A DNA stretch of 64,000 nucleotides from Pelolinea sp964383575 (GTDB taxonomy: Bacteria; Chloroflexota; Anaerolineae; Anaerolineales; Anaerolineaceae): NCBI GenBank assembly GCA_964383575.1, contig CAYLHI010000005.1, positions 27,582-91,581 of the forward strand. Reading direction: 5' to 3'. The notes below the pieces were generated by a model. That model was not told the DNA's origin and did no database searches. It worked only from the letters and a program-made list of their open reading frames with translations. Of this stretch, positions 43,688-52,051 are shown one piece after another. Made by a program: the position numbers and the translations under genes. The first letter of the stretch is position 1; each line of letters opens with the position of its first letter.

Positions 43688-45658
43688 TTACTCTTCTTCC
43701 CAATCATTCCAATCAGATTCAGCGCGTTTATGCGTTTTCTTTGAGATGGTCATATCAAGCTCAGGATCATATTCAATCTGCCTTGATTTCTTTGTTTTCT
43801 TCTTTTTCTTCTGTTTTGATTGGGCAGATTCACCATTGAAATCATCCTCACCCATATCATCCGGTTTGATATCTTTGAGATCAAGTTTGAATAGTTCTTC
43901 AAAGGATTTGATTTTCTCAACCTTTTGAGTTTCTTCTTTTTTCTCAATTATTTCTGATTCGCCAAGTTCCTCGATAGGTTCAGAAGTAAGTTCTTCAGGT
44001 ATTGTTTGAACTTCTTCTGGAATCTCTTCAATCTGTTCCTCCGCAGATTCCTCCGCGGTTTCTTCAGTGGTTGTTTCTTCGTCTGATGGAGTTTCCATGG
44101 CAGCTATCTCGGGTTCTTGTTCTGGTATGGGTTCTTCTTCAATTGTCTCCCCTTCAGGAACAATATCAGGTAATTTATTACCAAATTTTACGATCTTCTC
44201 TATTGTTTTTGGCCCAATACCAGAAACTTTTAAAATCTTTTCGGGATTGATTTTACTTGCCAGCACCAGATCGCCGGCATTATCAATATTTGCTTCTAAT
44301 AATGCATTTATGATCTTGTCTGATAAATTGCTCTTTGAAAGATCCATTTTGAATGCACCAGCTGGAATGGATTGCAATGCTTCATCTTTTTTCTTTTCAT
44401 ATACTTCGCGTTTCTCGCGCCGTTTAGTGATCATAACGCGCTCCAATCGGTCATTAAACTGGGTTAGAAAATCATAATTATTAGTGGGGATAACACGTCC
44501 TTCTGCCTTACGGCCTATTATCTCTTCTGCCTGAGCGATAGCTTCCGCTTCTTCTTTGGCTAATTCTTTTAATTCCTCATCGTTTTTCAAAGCGAACAAC
44601 CAATCAGAGATAGCTTCAGGAAGACTCTTGATATCAATGCGCCAACCAGTTAATTTCGCAGCCAGGCGGGCATTCTGACCATCACGACCAATTGCCAGGC
44701 TGAGCTGGTCTTCAGGAACCACAACAAGCGCGTTCTTGAATCTATCTGCTGATTCATTTAGATAGACGCCGTTGACCCTTGCTGGACTGATCGCTTTGGC
44801 AATAAAAGCTGTAGGATCCGAGTTCCACTCAATCACATCAATCTTTTCATCATGTAATTCGCGGACGATAGCCTGAATGCGGACGCCCCGCATACCCACG
44901 CAAGCGCCGACAGGATCAATGCCATTCTGCGCGGCGGAAACTGCCACTTTTGCTCTACGCCCGGGTTCACGAGCAATCGAACGGATTTCAACAACACCAT
45001 GGAAGATCTCCGGTACTTCATTTTCTAATAACCTGCGTAGGAAGTCACGGTGGGTGCGGGAAAGAATGATCTGCGGTCCCCGTCCAGTTTCTTTGACTTC
45101 CGCAACAAGGGCGCGTATGCGTTCGTGAATGCGGAATCGTTCATGCGTGATCATTTCTTTTCGCGGCATGCTGGCTTCGGCTTTCAATTCTAATCCGATC
45201 GTTAAACCACGTGGGTTCGCTGCCTGAACAACACCGTTGATGATCTCCCCTAATTGTTTCTCATAATATTCATATTGCGCTGCATGCTCTGCCTCACGAA
45301 TTTTTTGCTGAATGACTTGTCGGGCTGTTTGGGCAGCAACACGGCCAAAATTAGCTGGTGTGCTGTCCACCATGACGAGATCACCCAATTTAGCATCTTT
45401 GACAAATTTTTTCGCGTTGTTGAGGGTTACTTCTGTAAGCGGGTTCTGAACGGACTGGACCACTTCTTTTTCAGCAAGGATGTTGAAATCGCCGCGATCC
45501 ATGTCGATTATGGCTTTTATATCTTGTGCATTTGAAGCGTTGACTGATTTACGGTACGCAGAAACCATCGCTGTCGCAAGCGCTTCTAAAATGGTCTCTT
45601 TTGGAAGACCCTTCTCTTCTAATACCTCATTGAAGGCGAGCACAAACTCATTTTTCAT
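43688..45658 (-). CDS. nusA: transcription termination/antitermination factor NusA
   Basis: A 656-aa NusA. The N-terminal polymerase-binding domain starts MKNEFVLAFNEVLEEKGL; S1 lies near 135-200, and KH1-KH2 near 230-350 (GACVGMRGVRIQAIVRELHD, then LAIGRDGQNARLAAKLTGWR). The C-terminus is much longer than usual: a helix-hairpin-helix (KILKVSGIGPKTIEKIVKF) followed by a strongly acidic, Glu-rich tail of about 150 residues ending in a basic/acidic patch. ATG 45658 has GGAG ten bases upstream and begins the conserved domain; the frame opens earlier at 45745. rimP, the usual gene upstream, is absent here. Confidence 0.95.
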   Translation of the reverse strand: MKNEFVLAFNEVLEEKGLPKETILEALATAMVSAYRKSVNASNAQDIKAIIDMDRGDFNILAEKEVVQSVQNPLTEVTLNNAKKFVKDAKLGDLVMVDSTPANFGRVAAQTARQVIQQKIREAEHAAQYEYYEKQLGEIINGVVQAANPRGLTIGLELKAEASMPRKEMITHERFRIHERIRALVAEVKETGRGPQIILSRTHRDFLRRLLENEVPEIFHGVVEIRSIAREPGRRAKVAVSAAQNGIDPVGACVGMRGVRIQAIVRELHDEKIDVIEWNSDPTAFIAKAISPARVNGVYLNESADRFKNALVVVPEDQLSLAIGRDGQNARLAAKLTGWRIDIKSLPEAISDWLFALKNDEELKELAKEEAEAIAQAEEIIGRKAEGRVIPTNNYDFLTQFNDRLERVMITKRREKREVYEKKKDEALQSIPAGAFKMDLSKSNLSDKIINALLEANIDNAGDLVLASKINPEKILKVSGIGPKTIEKIVKFGNKLPDIVPEGETIEEEPIPEQEPEIAAMETPSDEETTTEETAEESAEEQIEEIPEEVQTIPEELTSEPIEELGESEIIEKKEETQKVEKIKSFEELFKLDLKDIKPDDMGEDDFNGESAQSKQKKKKKTKKSRQIEYDPELDMTISKKTHKRAESDWNDWEEE

Positions 45659-45700
45659 GCCAATTTTTCTCCATGCATCACTATTCGATAATAAGCAGAA

Positions 45701-45719
45701 AAGTGGGGAAATCCCACTT
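45701..45719 (-). terminator. hairpin in nusA leader, possible attenuator
   Basis: On the minus strand AAGTGGG-ATTTC-CCCACTT forms a 7-bp perfect stem followed by TTCTGCTTATT. It lies between the predicted nusA promoter and its start codon, so it would be transcribed in the leader. NusA often controls its own operon; this hairpin could be the site. The T-run is broken. Confidence 0.4.
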
Positions 45720-45756
45720 CTCGATGAAAACAATAAAGCTGTCACTTACATTTTGA

Positions 45757-45785
45757 ATTCTAACATGCTTTGATAAGTGGTGCAA
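45757..45785 (-). promoter_or_regulatory. nusAp: promoter of the nusA operon
   Basis: TTGCAC at 45785-45780, a spacer of exactly 17 bases, and TAGAAT at 45762-45757 with TG one base upstream (extended -10). The start site would be near 45750, giving a leader of about 90 bases containing a hairpin. This is the best-formed promoter I see in the window. Confidence 0.7.
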
Positions 45786-45860
45786 GAAGAATTGCTAAAA
45801 TTAATCAATATATTATTGAAGGAGGTCTGTTGATATAACGTGCTAGAGTAAAGGGGCATA

Positions 45861-46236
45861 AGTTTATGGGCAGTTTCTATTAGGAAGAAGATATTGCTTA
45901 ATTGCCTGTATCTTTTTTTCTTCTGCAAAGGCAAGAAAGCTATCGGCTAGATTAGATAAGGGAACTATAAGGGTGTAACAGAGATATTATGGATGGCTGA
46001 GGTTAATCTCTGCAATAGGGATGTCTATTAGATTTCCACTCTTCGATTCAGCTACACTATCAAGTTTTGAGATAGTAACGGATCTAAAATCAGCTATCAC
46101 AGCAGATTTCTTGGAATCCTACATTCTTAATTCAATGGTGATGTCAAAGTATTTAAAATCAACGCCATGTTTATTTAGTAATGTCTTGAATTCAAGATAT
46201 ATCAAATACTGATCAGATAATTTCCAGAAAAATTTT
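45861..46236 (-). pseudogene. possible decayed ORF between nusA and sixA
   Basis: The 630 bases between the nusA start and sixA hold no intact gene. One minus-strand frame reads protein-like sequence for about 120 codons with two in-frame stops (near 46127 and 45989): for example LNKHGVDFKYFDITIEL, VIADFRSVTISKLDSVAESK, and LADSFLAFAEEKKIQAIKQY. I do not recognise the family, and it does not look like RimP. The short plus-strand frame at 46021-46212 is antisense to it and is not convincing. Low confidence. Confidence 0.28.
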
Positions 46237-46243
46237 CTCGTTA

Positions 46244-46252
46244 TGATATACT
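46244..46252 (+). promoter_or_regulatory. extended -10 promoter before sixA
   Basis: TGATATACT, an extended -10 (TGn plus TATACT), lies 40 bases before the sixA start, with GGGAGAAGAG as ribosome site near 46278. No clear -35 is visible. Confidence 0.45.
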
Positions 46253-46291
46253 AACCGCGTTTAAATAAATTACTCATGGGAGAAGAGTCGC

Positions 46292-46783
46292 ATGAAAAAA
46301 TTATTGATAATGCGGCACGCGAAATCTTGCTGGAAAAACTCAGATCTTGCCGATCATGAACGCCCATTAAAAAAACGGGGGAAGAATGATGCCAAAAGAA
46401 TGGGAAAATTTCTAAAATCCAAAAAAATTGTTCCAGACCTTATTATTTGCTCAACTGCTTTAAGAGCACAGGAAACAGCCGATAATCTAGTTGAGAACTT
46501 GAAATATAAGGGTGAAGTCGTTTTTACCGATGCGCTATATATGGCAGAACCAAAAGATATTCTTTCGGCTATTAATGATCATGCAACAAACCGGAAAACG
46601 GTTTTAATCATTGGCCACAATCCAGGATCTGAAGCTTTATTACAAATCTTGACAGGGAAAGTGGAAAGTCTGCCAACAGCGTCTATCGCCTATATCACAG
46701 CAAAAATTGATAAATGGAAAGACATTATTAAATGCGAAAATGTGAAATTAAAGAAATTATGGCGGCCAAAAGATATTAAATAA
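46292..46783 (+). CDS. sixA: SixA-type phosphohistidine phosphatase
   Basis: A 163-aa histidine-phosphatase-superfamily protein: LLIMRHAKSCWKN with the catalytic RHA at the N-terminus, DHERPLKKRGKNDAKRMGKF, CSTALRAQETADNL and IIGHNPGSEALLQIL with the second catalytic His. This is the SixA layout. SixA dephosphorylates phosphohistidine, in E. coli on the nitrogen-PTS HPr (NPr). A ptsHI pair lies 14 kb away, so an HPr substrate is possible but only inferred. Confidence 0.88.
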   Translation: MKKLLIMRHAKSCWKNSDLADHERPLKKRGKNDAKRMGKFLKSKKIVPDLIICSTALRAQETADNLVENLKYKGEVVFTDALYMAEPKDILSAINDHATNRKTVLIIGHNPGSEALLQILTGKVESLPTASIAYITAKIDKWKDIIKCENVKLKKLWRPKDIK

Positions 46784-46802
46784 CTTTATTATTAATTGAT
46801 AT

Positions 46803-46833
46803 ACTCACTGTGTTATTAGCAGTGAGTTTTCTT
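46803..46833 (+). terminator. terminator between sixA and the S9 peptidase
   Basis: ACTCACTG / CAGTGAGT forms an 8-bp perfect stem with a nine-base loop followed by TTTCTTTT. It lies 20 bases past the sixA stop and its T-run ends only a few bases before the AAAGG ribosome site of the next gene, so it may partly attenuate that gene. Confidence 0.65.
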
Positions 46834-46848
46834 TTAAAGGTTAACTCT

Positions 46849-48732
46849 ATGAAGAGCAAATTGCAGGTTGTTAATGAGCAGTTAAATATTCGGGAATTAA
46901 TTGCATCCATCAATAGAGTTAATGACATTCATTATTCTTTGGATGGAAATAGCATTTTTTACATAACTACCATTGATGGAAAAGGCGGATTATTCGAAAT
47001 AGCTGATACAGGAAAAGAGAGAAAACTTTCTCAGAATCTAAATGTGGGGGGTACTGTAGGTTATGGCGGTGGTGATTTTGATGTCAGTGAACATTTGGTT
47101 GTAGTATCTGAAAAAAGTGGGAGTATCTTCAAGATAAATCTAAAGTTTGATCAACAAGTTACGCAAATCACTCCTGCTAATTCAAGAACATCTTCTCCAA
47201 AAATCTCCCCCAATGAAAAATGGGTCTTGTATGTGTATAACCAGGGTGAGATTAATGGCATTGGAATAATTCCTACCAATGGACTTGCTTTGCCTAGGCA
47301 ATTAATAATTGGATCGGATTTCTACATGCATCCTGCCTGGCATCCGGATTGTGAGAGGATCGCATGGGCTGAATGGGATCATCCGTATATGCCTTGGGAT
47401 GCCTCACGGATTAAGGTCGGCCGTGTTTGTGAAATGCAGCTTAAATTATTTGAGGAGGATTACATCGATGGAAAATTGGATGAATCCGCGAATCAACCCC
47501 AGTTTTCACCCGATGGGAGATGGCTTAGCTATATCAAACGAAATGGCAACTGGGATGATCTCGTTCTATACAATCTAGATACACATACTAAGAAATCAAT
47601 TGTCAAAGGAAATGGATTTCATCTTAGAATGCCTGATTGGATACAGGGGTTGCGCAGCTATCAATGGACAAATGACAGCAGCATGATCTATTTTATAAAA
47701 TACCATCAGGGAACTGCCTCGCTTTCAAAAGTATGCCTTAACACATCAAAGTTAGAACCGATCAACATCTCTCCATATATTTGGGCTTCACAGATAGCAG
47801 TCTCTAAAACCTCTAGGGAAGTAATGTTTATTGGATCATCAAAAAGAAAAACTAATCAGATTGTCCGAATTTCAAATAGCAGGATTCCGTCGAACCTTTT
47901 AGAAAGAGGCCATCAACAAAAAAATGTCCCCGAAGCCCAGGAGATTTCTTTCTCTACTGATGATGATTCAATGGTATATGCCTGGTATTTTCCACCCCTT
48001 AATCAAAAAGAATCGGGAAAATTACCGGCGTGTATTCTCAATATCCACAGTGGACCGACAAGTGTTAAGCATGCCGGTTATTCTCTAGATACCGCTTTTT
48101 TCACCTCCCGGGGATTCGCGGTTGTGCACTTGAATTATCGTGGGAGTGTTACTTTTGGATACGATTATCAATATGCTCTTCACAGAAAATGGGGGGATGC
48201 GGAGGTGCAAGATGCCGTTTATTTAATTGACGCCTTAAAAAAGCGTAATTTGGTAGATTCGGAAAAATTAGCGGTTATGGGCTCAAGCGCGGGTGGGTTT
48301 AGCGTACTGAATCTTCTGATTAAATTCCCAGGATTGTTTAAAGCGGGAATTTGCAGTTATTCTGTCAGCGACCTTGTTGATGATGCCAAACATACCCATA
48401 AATTTGAACGATATTACCATCAATTCTTGACAGGTGATTTTTCAACTGAGTATGATCGTTTTATAAGCCGGTCTCCAATTTCACACTTACAAAAGATTAA
48501 AGATCCCACTGCATTATTTCATGGGGTCGAAGATAAGGTTGTTTCCCTGAATCAATCTCAAAAGATCTTTGATTCATTAACCAAACGTGATATCCCCTGC
48601 ATATTAAGAATATATGAGGGTGAGGGACATGGGTTTAGAAAGAAAGAAAATATTGAAGATTACTACAACACAGTCATCGAGTTTCTAAATAAATATTTAA
48701 TAAAAGGAGATGAAATCTCCTCTTTCAAGTAA
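46849..48732 (+). CDS. S9 family serine peptidase (prolyl oligopeptidase-like)
   Basis: A 627-aa cytoplasmic-looking peptidase with no signal peptide. The N-terminal half is a beta-propeller with WD/TolB-like repeats (SPKISPNEKWVLYVYN, PQFSPDGRWLSYIKR). The C-terminal 260 residues are an alpha/beta hydrolase with nucleophile in MGSSAGGFSVLNLL, Asp in FHGVEDKVV and His in YEGEGHGFRKKENI, completing the triad. It hydrolyses short peptides, possibly acylated ones. ATG 46849 has AAAGG nine bases upstream; an earlier in-frame start at 46810 would sit in the terminator. Confidence 0.92.
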   Translation: MKSKLQVVNEQLNIRELIASINRVNDIHYSLDGNSIFYITTIDGKGGLFEIADTGKERKLSQNLNVGGTVGYGGGDFDVSEHLVVVSEKSGSIFKINLKFDQQVTQITPANSRTSSPKISPNEKWVLYVYNQGEINGIGIIPTNGLALPRQLIIGSDFYMHPAWHPDCERIAWAEWDHPYMPWDASRIKVGRVCEMQLKLFEEDYIDGKLDESANQPQFSPDGRWLSYIKRNGNWDDLVLYNLDTHTKKSIVKGNGFHLRMPDWIQGLRSYQWTNDSSMIYFIKYHQGTASLSKVCLNTSKLEPINISPYIWASQIAVSKTSREVMFIGSSKRKTNQIVRISNSRIPSNLLERGHQQKNVPEAQEISFSTDDDSMVYAWYFPPLNQKESGKLPACILNIHSGPTSVKHAGYSLDTAFFTSRGFAVVHLNYRGSVTFGYDYQYALHRKWGDAEVQDAVYLIDALKKRNLVDSEKLAVMGSSAGGFSVLNLLIKFPGLFKAGICSYSVSDLVDDAKHTHKFERYYHQFLTGDFSTEYDRFISRSPISHLQKIKDPTALFHGVEDKVVSLNQSQKIFDSLTKRDIPCILRIYEGEGHGFRKKENIEDYYNTVIEFLNKYLIKGDEISSFK

Positions 48733-48746
48733 TTATGATTAGCGGA

Positions 48747-49817
48747 TTATTGATGCATAAAATCCTCGATTGCATGCAAGAGAGCATCGATATCTTCCAT
48801 GGAAGTTTCTCCCATTGTAGCAATTCGGAAAGTTTTTCCCTTTAGATCACCATATCCATTCGCAATGCGCATCTGGTATTTTTCCATAAGAAAGGCGTTC
48901 AACAGCGGGATATCTAAACCGCGATCATTGTTTATGGTTGCTACAGTTTTTGAACGTGCACCCTCTTCGGCGAATGGTGTCATTCCATTTTCTAAAGCCC
49001 AGCTATAGACTCGCTGCGACATAGAGCTATGTCGGAGGAATCGATTCTCAATCTCTTCCGTGAACATTCGATCTAATTGAAAATCGAGCGCATAAACAAG
49101 CGATACTGCCGGTGTCATAGCGGTTGAATTTTTAATACGGTGTTTTTCCATCCTGAGCAGGTCAAAATACCAGCCCCGATTTTGAACTGTTTTTGCCTTT
49201 TCTAAAGCACGGTCAGTAACGCCAACCAGAGAAAGGCCCGGGGGAAGAGCAAGACATTTTTGTGAGGACGTTAGTAGAAAATCTACGCCCCATGCATCCA
49301 TCTCAATTTTTGCCCCCCCTAATGATGAAACCGCGTCAACAAGAATCATCGTATCCGGGCTTACTTCTTTAACCACCCGGCATAATTCTTTCAAAGGGCT
49401 TTCCACACCTGTTGATGTTTCATTATGGACAATTGTTACAGCTTCGAAATGCTTCTTTTTTAGTTGATCGCTCAGCGCATCGGGCGTAACCGCTTTTCCC
49501 CATACAACGTCAAATCGGACTGGGTTTTTACCATTTGTTACAGCCACATCATACCAACGCTGGGAAAATGCGCCATTCACACAAGATAAAATATCCTTCT
49601 GGGCTAAATTCCGAACTCCAGCTTCCTGCATACCGGAACCTGTATGCGTGCCAATCAACACGCGGAAATCTGTGAAGAATAACTTTTGTGATTTTTCTGC
49701 TGCTCTTCGATGAATGGCTTCATACTCCTTACTTCTATGGGGTACTAAAGGTTTAGCCATTGCTTGGAGCACTTCAGGTGCAACATCTACGGGCCCAGGG
49801 ACAAACATATGAGACAT
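48747..49817 (-). CDS. class V aminotransferase, alanine-glyoxylate/serine-pyruvate type
   Basis: A 356-aa PLP enzyme. MFVPGPVDVAPEVLQAMAKP at the N-terminus and HRSKEY are typical of the AGXT/SgaA group. The cofactor Asp lies in ILVDAVSSLGGAKIEMDAWG near 175 and the PLP lysine in LTSSQKCLALPPGLSLVGV near 195. It could act in serine/glycine and glyoxylate metabolism or transaminate other small amino acids. GGAGG lies 9 bases before the ATG. It follows a small membrane-protein gene by 21 bases. Confidence 0.88.
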   Translation of the reverse strand: MSHMFVPGPVDVAPEVLQAMAKPLVPHRSKEYEAIHRRAAEKSQKLFFTDFRVLIGTHTGSGMQEAGVRNLAQKDILSCVNGAFSQRWYDVAVTNGKNPVRFDVVWGKAVTPDALSDQLKKKHFEAVTIVHNETSTGVESPLKELCRVVKEVSPDTMILVDAVSSLGGAKIEMDAWGVDFLLTSSQKCLALPPGLSLVGVTDRALEKAKTVQNRGWYFDLLRMEKHRIKNSTAMTPAVSLVYALDFQLDRMFTEEIENRFLRHSSMSQRVYSWALENGMTPFAEEGARSKTVATINNDRGLDIPLLNAFLMEKYQMRIANGYGDLKGKTFRIATMGETSMEDIDALLHAIEDFMHQ

Positions 49818-49838
49818 AATCTTCCTCCGTTTACTTTT

Positions 49839-50030
49839 TTATCTGATAATAAATGTCAAAACAATTAAAACAATAAGAAAGAATGCCGCCAAAGATCCAA
49901 TTCTCCTCAGATCTTTTTTTACATAGCTATAATCAGGATTGAATTTCGATGTATTGGATATTCCTTTTTTTACAGGCAATTTCCTGTCTATCGGCAAATT
50001 CCTGTATTTTTTCTTTGATTTCTTACTCAT
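49839..50030 (-). CDS. small single-pass membrane protein
   Basis: A 63-aa protein: a very basic N-terminal half (MSKKSKKKYRNLPIDRKLPV) and one C-terminal transmembrane helix (IGSLAAFFLIVLIVLTFIIR). The start is fixed by AAAGGAG five bases before ATG 50030; the open frame to 50072 has no ribosome site. I do not recognise it. Its position just before the aminotransferase suggests co-transcription. Confidence 0.65.
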   Translation of the reverse strand: MSKKSKKKYRNLPIDRKLPVKKGISNTSKFNPDYSYVKKDLRRIGSLAAFFLIVLIVLTFIIR

Positions 50031-50203
50031 AAATTCTCCTTTTCGACACCGTTCAGATGTCAAAATTTTCACTTAATTGGCTTCTCTATTAATATTGTAT
50101 CGCTTGATTGCAATATTAATTGAATAAATGTAATAAATTTTTTGTTATTTTAATTTTAATATGAATTGAATACCTTCATAATTGAGATAGAATTGATGAA
50201 ATT

Positions 50204-50371
50204 ATGAAGGAAAATATTAGAATGTTATTCTTTTATGATGCTAGGCAGGTTATTACCTTCATCTCACTCATCGCCAGGTATTTCTTTGCTCAGTGTTGTT
50301 TTTTATTTGAGTTTTTCACGGGTTGGATAAGATTTATCAAAGATTTGCCTAATAAGAAAGAAATGGTTTAA
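50204..50371 (+). CDS. possible 55-aa hydrophobic peptide
   Basis: The 370 bases between the small membrane gene and the toroid gene contain one plus-strand frame (MKENIRMLFFYDARQVITFI...) with a membrane-like stretch and a basic end. It lacks a ribosome site, so it may be non-coding. It would end 30 bases before the next gene. Otherwise I see only AT-rich sequence here. Confidence 0.2.
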   Translation: MKENIRMLFFYDARQVITFISLIARYFFAQCCFLFEFFTGWIRFIKDLPNKKEMV

Positions 50372-50401
50372 AACAGGGTATTATTCTCCAAGAGAATGCA
50401 A

Positions 50402-52051
50402 ATGGATATTTCAATTCGTGATCAAGCAGTACTGGCTTGCCGGCGATTACTTAGTCAATTGAACCGTGATCCGGCAACCCCAACATATGGTTGTTTTGAT
50501 CGAAGGTATTGGGCGTGGAAATTAGTGGATTTTCCCGAAGCCACATTCCAACGTAATATTAATTCCCTCTGCTGGTTAATGGACCAGCCAGAAGCAGAAG
50601 GTTCTGATAATCTTATTGAATTCATAAAAGCCGGGCTTCTTTATACACTTGAAATTCAGCATAAAGATGGATCATATGACCAGGCATATCCAAATGAGCA
50701 TAGCTATGGTGCTACCGCTTTTCTTCTTCCCGACCTGATAAATGCATACCAGAAGAAAAAAGATAATTTCTTGCAGGATGAAAGAGTTTTTATTGAAAAT
50801 GGGTTAATACGATCAGCTGATTTTCTTTATAGAGCTTCCGAGCTGCATGGTTTCATTGCCAATCATCTGGCTGGCGCTGCATTAGCACTTATGAAATCCT
50901 ATCAATTATTTGGGGAAGGAAAATATAAAGCTAAATCAAATAATATTGTACAAAGAATCATTGAAAACCAATCGGGCGAAGGCTGGTTTCAGGAATATAA
51001 CGGTGCTGACCCTGGCTATCAGACCCTGTGCATGTATTATTTAGCGCAAATATTCCAAATTGAGCATTCGGATAAGCTGTATAATGTTTTGGAAAAATCA
51101 TTGCAATTCTTGCAATTCTTCATTCACCCCGACGGAACTTTCGGTGGTGAATATGGAAGTCGTAGAACTGAAATTTATTACCCGGGAGGGATTGCGATAC
51201 TATCCTCAGAATTTCCGGTTGCGGCCGAAATGCATATCTTTATGAAAGAATCAATCAGAACTGGCGATACAGTCAATTTGATGGATATTGATATGGGAAA
51301 TTTAGCGCCATTGTTATCTAACTATATAACAGCTGTTTCAACTTTAGAAGGTACCGGTGAAAGTTATTTACTTCCAAACAAACAAAAAGAAGTTACTCGG
51401 GTTTTTAAATCCGCCGGTCTCGCAATCATTGCAACCCCGGATTATTACTCTGTTCTAGGCACATCAAATGGTGGGATATTAAAGGTATTTAATAAGAAAA
51501 CGAATACATTAGTTTATGATGATTGTGGTTTGTTTGGTGAAACCAGTAATGGACAGAAATTTTCAAGCCAAGTAACTAATCTGAATAATCCATTAAAATG
51601 GGATGGGAATGCATTTGAAATCTCTTCCACCTTTAATAAAATTCCCATGCAATTCCCTACACCCTTCAATTATTTACTTCTAAGAATTGCTAATTTAACT
51701 CTCATGCGCTGTCGATTTCTTAATGAAGTAGTGAAGAAAGTATTCGTAAAATTATTGATAAATAAGAATTCCCCCGTTCCATTGCGCAGAATCCGAAAAA
51801 TTGAGTTTAAACAAAATATTATTCATATCGTAGATAAAATTGAAAAAACCGGACTGGTCCAAATCAAGATATTGGCGTATGGAAAAAAATTTTCGGCAAT
51901 CCATATGGCATCCGCTCGATATTTCACACCTTCACAATTAGTAAAAAGAGAACAGCCAATTATTGATATTGAAACTTTTCAAAGGACAGGGGTTACTACT
52001 CAATCCTTAATTATCGATCTTCACAAGGATTCTCAGGCGCATCTAGTATGA
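50402..52051 (+). CDS. alpha/alpha-toroid-like protein of a glycan cluster, function unknown
   Basis: About 549 aa. The first 260 residues show repeated helical hairpins with aromatic motifs (YGCFDRRYWAWKLVDFPEAT, HKDGSYDQAYPNEHSYGATA, EGWFQEYNGADPGYQTLCMY), a pattern of (alpha/alpha) toroids as in heparinase II/III, alginate lyases and glycoside hydrolases. The C-terminal half is beta-rich, as in heparinase-type enzymes. No signal peptide is present. ATG 50402 has AGAGA six bases upstream; ATG 50396 is the alternative. Its stop overlaps the NodB-type gene by four bases. A polysaccharide lyase or hydrolase is possible; I cannot assign a family. Confidence 0.6.
   Translation: MDISIRDQAVLACRRLLSQLNRDPATPTYGCFDRRYWAWKLVDFPEATFQRNINSLCWLMDQPEAEGSDNLIEFIKAGLLYTLEIQHKDGSYDQAYPNEHSYGATAFLLPDLINAYQKKKDNFLQDERVFIENGLIRSADFLYRASELHGFIANHLAGAALALMKSYQLFGEGKYKAKSNNIVQRIIENQSGEGWFQEYNGADPGYQTLCMYYLAQIFQIEHSDKLYNVLEKSLQFLQFFIHPDGTFGGEYGSRRTEIYYPGGIAILSSEFPVAAEMHIFMKESIRTGDTVNLMDIDMGNLAPLLSNYITAVSTLEGTGESYLLPNKQKEVTRVFKSAGLAIIATPDYYSVLGTSNGGILKVFNKKTNTLVYDDCGLFGETSNGQKFSSQVTNLNNPLKWDGNAFEISSTFNKIPMQFPTPFNYLLLRIANLTLMRCRFLNEVVKKVFVKLLINKNSPVPLRRIRKIEFKQNIIHIVDKIEKTGLVQIKILAYGKKFSAIHMASARYFTPSQLVKREQPIIDIETFQRTGVTTQSLIIDLHKDSQAHLV

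Noticed and set aside
46021..46212. 63-codon plus-strand frame before sixA
   Set aside because: No ribosome site and antisense to a more protein-like, though broken, minus-strand frame.
48705..48721. AGGAGAT/ATCTCCT hairpin as terminator of the S9 peptidase
   Set aside because: It lies inside the coding end and is followed by only a short T-run; it is probably coding sequence by chance complementary.
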